Shown one piece after another: positions 5,507-7,556 of a DNA stretch of 7,556 nt. How positions within the stretch are numbered: the first letter of the stretch is position 1; every line of letters starts with the position of its first letter. The DNA comes from Oscillibacter sp. CAG:241. GTDB lineage: Bacteria; Bacillota; Clostridia; Oscillospirales; Oscillospiraceae. The DNA lies in the NCBI GenBank assembly GCA_000435975.1, contig FR884084.1, forward strand, positions 5,348-12,903. Direction: 5' to 3'. A model generated the notes under the pieces. The model did not search any database. It saw only the letters and a program-made list of their open reading frames with translations, and was not told where the DNA came from. The translations under genes and the position numbers were made by a program.

Positions 5507-5524
5507 CTGTGATGAAAATCACAG
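5507..5524. promoter_or_regulatory. Palindrome CTGTGAT-GAAA-ATCACAG: possible Crp/Fnr-type operator or hairpin
   Basis: A perfect 7-bp inverted repeat overlaps the glmM stop codon and contains TGTGA-N6-TCACA, the core pattern of Crp-type sites. Its centre is about 70 bp upstream of the predicted start of the sigma-factor transcript. On the plus strand the same hairpin has a GAAA loop and is followed by seven T (5525-5531), so it could instead stop antisense transcription into glmM. On the minus strand no U-tract follows, so it is not a normal terminator for glmM. Confidence 0.5.
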
Positions 5525-6868
5525 TTTTTTTATGAAATCAGCCAAAACAGAGGCCACCTGATGGGCGATTTCCGTGGTTTTCGCCTCTACCATGACCCGA
5601 ATCAGGGCCTCGGTGCCGGAGGGACGGATGAGAATGCGGCCCTGGCCGTTCAGCTTTTCCTCCCAGCGGCGGGTCTCCTGCCGGAGACCTTCGTCGGCCA
5701 TGATGCGCTCCTTGACACCGGGAGTGTGGGGCACATCCACGTTGATGAGCTCCTGGGGATACTGGGGGCAGCGGGCAGCCAGCCGGGAGGCCGGAACGCC
5801 GCTGCGGCGCAGAGTTTGCAGGAACTGCAGGGCCGTCAGCTCACCGTCGCCGGTGGTGGCATATTCCCGGAAAATGGTGTGGCCCGACTGTTCGCCGCCG
5901 ATGGCAAAGCCGTCGGCGAGCATCTTCTCCAGCACATGGCGGTCGCCCACGGCGGTGCAGACCAGGTCCAGGCCGTTCTCCCGGCAATATTCGTGCAGAC
6001 CCAGGTTGGACATCACTGTGGCAACAACGGTGTTGCCGGAGAGCTTCCCCTGACGCTTCAGCTCGGAGGCGCACACGGCCATGACCTTGTCGCCGTCGAT
6101 GGTCTGGCCTTTTTCGTCCACCAGCAGGCAGCGGTCGGCGTCGCCGTCGAAGGCAATGCCCAGATCATAGCCGCCGGAGACGACGCCCTGGGCCAGGGAC
6201 TCCAGGTGGGTAGAGCCGCAGCCGTTGTTGATATTGATGCCGTCGGGCTCCGTATGGATGAAGTCGGCGTGGAGGGGCAGCGCACGGAACAGGTCCGGGG
6301 CCGTGGCGCTGGCGGCGCCGTTGGCGCAGTCCACCAGCACCCGCAGGCCGGTAAGATCGCAGTCGATGCTGCCCAGCAGGTGCCGGATATAGGCACTTTG
6401 CAGGGCGTGCATGCCGTGGTGACGGCGGCCCACCGTGCTGTCCGCAGCAGGCTGGAGCCGGACATGATCCAGGATCAGACGCTCCACCTGCTCCTCCATC
6501 TCGTCGGACAGCTTGTAGCCCTGCCCGTTAAAGACCTTGATGCCGTTGTAGGCATAGGGGTTGTGGGAGGCGGAGATGACAATGCCGGCATCGGCGCGCT
6601 GCTGCACCGTCAGGAAAGCCACCGCCGGGGTGGGAATGGTGCCCAGAGGCATCACGTCGCCGCCGACGGAGCAGATACCGGCCATGAGAGCCGCCTCCAG
6701 CATGTCGGAGGAAATGCGGGTGTCCTTACCGATGGTAACCAGCGGGCGGCTGCCCTTCTTTTCCGTCAGGACAGCAGCTACCGCCTGCCCAACGTGAAAT
6801 GCCAGCTCTGCCGTCAGGGTCTGCCCCGCAATGCCGCGGATGCCATCGGTGCCAAAGAGTTTTCCCAT
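5519..6868 (-). CDS. glmM: Phosphoglucosamine mutase GlmM
   Basis: GlmM interconverts glucosamine-6-phosphate and glucosamine-1-phosphate in the cytoplasm, supplying UDP-GlcNAc for peptidoglycan. The 449-residue product matches the usual length (about 445-450). It begins with the family start GKLFGTDGIRG. The active-site phosphoserine is S101 in ISASHNPYAYNGIK, the magnesium loop is DGDADR (241-246), the sugar-binding loop is GGEQSGH (324-330), and the phosphate-binding loop is RPSGTE (415-420). All key residues are present, so it should be active once Ser101 is phosphorylated. ATG 6868 follows GGAG by 9 nt; the ruvB stop lies 19 nt upstream, so co-transcription with ruvB is likely. No terminator in the coding direction is seen after it, so read-through into the sigma-factor gene is possible. 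Confidence 0.98.
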   Translation of the reverse strand: MGKLFGTDGIRGIAGQTLTAELAFHVGQAVAAVLTEKKGSRPLVTIGKDTRISSDMLEAALMAGICSVGGDVMPLGTIPTPAVAFLTVQQRADAGIVISASHNPYAYNGIKVFNGQGYKLSDEMEEQVERLILDHVRLQPAADSTVGRRHHGMHALQSAYIRHLLGSIDCDLTGLRVLVDCANGAASATAPDLFRALPLHADFIHTEPDGININNGCGSTHLESLAQGVVSGGYDLGIAFDGDADRCLLVDEKGQTIDGDKVMAVCASELKRQGKLSGNTVVATVMSNLGLHEYCRENGLDLVCTAVGDRHVLEKMLADGFAIGGEQSGHTIFREYATTGDGELTALQFLQTLRRSGVPASRLAARCPQYPQELINVDVPHTPGVKERIMADEGLRQETRRWEEKLNGQGRILIRPSGTEALIRVMVEAKTTEIAHQVASVLADFIKKL

Positions 6869-6887
6869 ATTCCAATTCTCCTATTCG

Positions 6888-7556
6888 TTAGATTTCCAGC
6901 TGTTCCTGCCCCACGAAGTCCATGTGCAGGTGCTCGTATGCCTTACGGGTGACGCAGCGGCCCCGGGGGGTACGGGTCAGAAAGCCCAGCTGCATCAGAT
7001 ACGGCTCGTACACGTCCTCCAGAGTCACGGATTCCTCGCCGATGGTGGCGGCTAGGGTGTCCAGTCCCACAGGGCCGCCGCCGTAGTTCTCAATGATGGC
7101 CCGGAGCATCCGGCGGTCCACCGGGTCCAGACCCAGATAGTCGATCTCCAGGGCCTGGAGGGCGTGGTCCGCCATGCTGCGGGTAATGGTGCCGTCGCCC
7201 TTCACCTGGGCAAAGTCCCGGACCCGCCGCAGCATCCGATTGGCGATGCGGGGCGTGCCCCGGGACCGGCGGGCGATCTCCATGGCGCCCTCCGGCTGGA
7301 TGGGAACACCCAGGATACCGGCGCTGCGGGTGACGATCAGGGCCAGCTCCTCCGGCGTGTACAGCTCCAGCCGCAGGGTAACACCGAACCGGTCCCGCAG
7401 GGGGGCGGACAGCTGTCCGGCCCGGGTGGTGGCCCCGATGAGGGTGAATTTCGGCAGGTCCAGCCGGATGGAGTTGGCCGACGGGCCCTTGCCGATGATG
7501 ATGTCGATGGCGTAATCCTCCATGGCCGGGTATAGGATCTCCTCCACGGAGCGGGT
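6888..7556 (-). CDS. ruvB: Holliday junction branch migration ATPase RuvB, 5' end outside window
   Basis: RuvB is the hexameric AAA+ motor that, with RuvA, drives branch migration of Holliday junctions in recombinational repair. The last 222 residues are present; Walker A and B lie beyond the right edge. Visible are VEEILYPAMEDYAIDIIIGK (fragment residues 4-23), sensor 1 GATTRAG (41-47), LRDRFG (53-58) with the arginine finger, sensor 2 RGTPRIANR (about 99-107), and the C-terminal winged helix with GGGPVGLDTLAATIGEE and GFLTRTPRGR. The frame is open to the window end, so no start can be given; a GTG at 7547 is internal (Val of SVEE). The stop is TAA 6890-6888, and glmM starts 19 nt further on. 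No defect is visible in the part shown. Confidence 0.97.
   Translation of the reverse strand, partial: TRSVEEILYPAMEDYAIDIIIGKGPSANSIRLDLPKFTLIGATTRAGQLSAPLRDRFGVTLRLELYTPEELALIVTRSAGILGVPIQPEGAMEIARRSRGTPRIANRMLRRVRDFAQVKGDGTITRSMADHALQALEIDYLGLDPVDRRMLRAIIENYGGGPVGLDTLAATIGEESVTLEDVYEPYLMQLGFLTRTPRGRCVTRKAYEHLHMDFVGQEQLEI

Noticed and set aside
5561..6952. 463-codon open frame on the plus strand opposite glmM
   Set aside because: It is antisense to an intact, fully motif-supported glmM. Long antisense frames are common opposite GC-rich genes, and the translation has no recognisable domain.
1..7556. Mobile elements, CRISPR arrays, tRNA or rRNA genes, prophage or defence genes
   Set aside because: No transposase-like frame, terminal inverted repeats, regularly spaced repeats or structural RNA sequence was seen on either strand.

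Overview
The window is a GC-rich chromosomal segment in which every supported gene lies on the minus strand, so transcription runs from high to low coordinates. The gene set suggests a GC-rich anaerobic Firmicute (class Clostridia, probably near the Oscillospiraceae). The grounds are the ecfA1-ecfA2-ecfT-truA cluster, a SigH/Spo0H-like sigma factor, Firmicute-type GlmM and RuvB, GGAGG-type ribosome binding sites, and TTGACA/TATAAT promoters. The taxonomic placement is inference.

Reading in the direction of transcription, the right part (7556 to about 4490) holds the 3' two-thirds of ruvB (Holliday junction motor), glmM (phosphoglucosamine mutase for cell-wall precursors), a small SigH-like sigma-70 family factor, and a 92-residue protein with two zinc-binding modules. 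Gaps are short (19, 64 and 36 nt). The unit ends at a clear hairpin terminator with U-tracts in both directions (4449-4489). A near-perfect sigma-A promoter (TTGACA, 18 nt, TATAAT) sits just before the sigma-factor gene, but its -10 box overlaps the annotated ATG. A TGTGA-N6-TCACA dyad lies about 70 bp upstream of the predicted start of transcription.

The left part (about 4410 to 1) is a second transcription unit with its own promoter (4379-4408). It encodes an RlmI-like class I SAM-dependent RNA methyltransferase, the two ATPases and the transmembrane coupling subunit of an energy-coupling-factor (ECF) vitamin transporter, tRNA pseudouridine synthase TruA, and the N-terminus of an unrecognised membrane protein cut by the window edge. 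ORFs abut or overlap (ecfA2/ecfT by 7 nt, truA/last gene by 38 nt), so translational coupling is likely.

The strongest anomaly is in ecfA1. The frame is lost just before the ABC signature motif, within a C/G-homopolymer-rich stretch. Removing exactly 35 nt (3009-3043) restores both the frame and the normal spacing to LSGGQ; a one-base error in a G7 run is the main alternative. Apart from that and the sigma-factor control region, this is ordinary housekeeping DNA. I see no mobile element, CRISPR array, tRNA, rRNA or defence system, and no evidence of a wholly new biological system.
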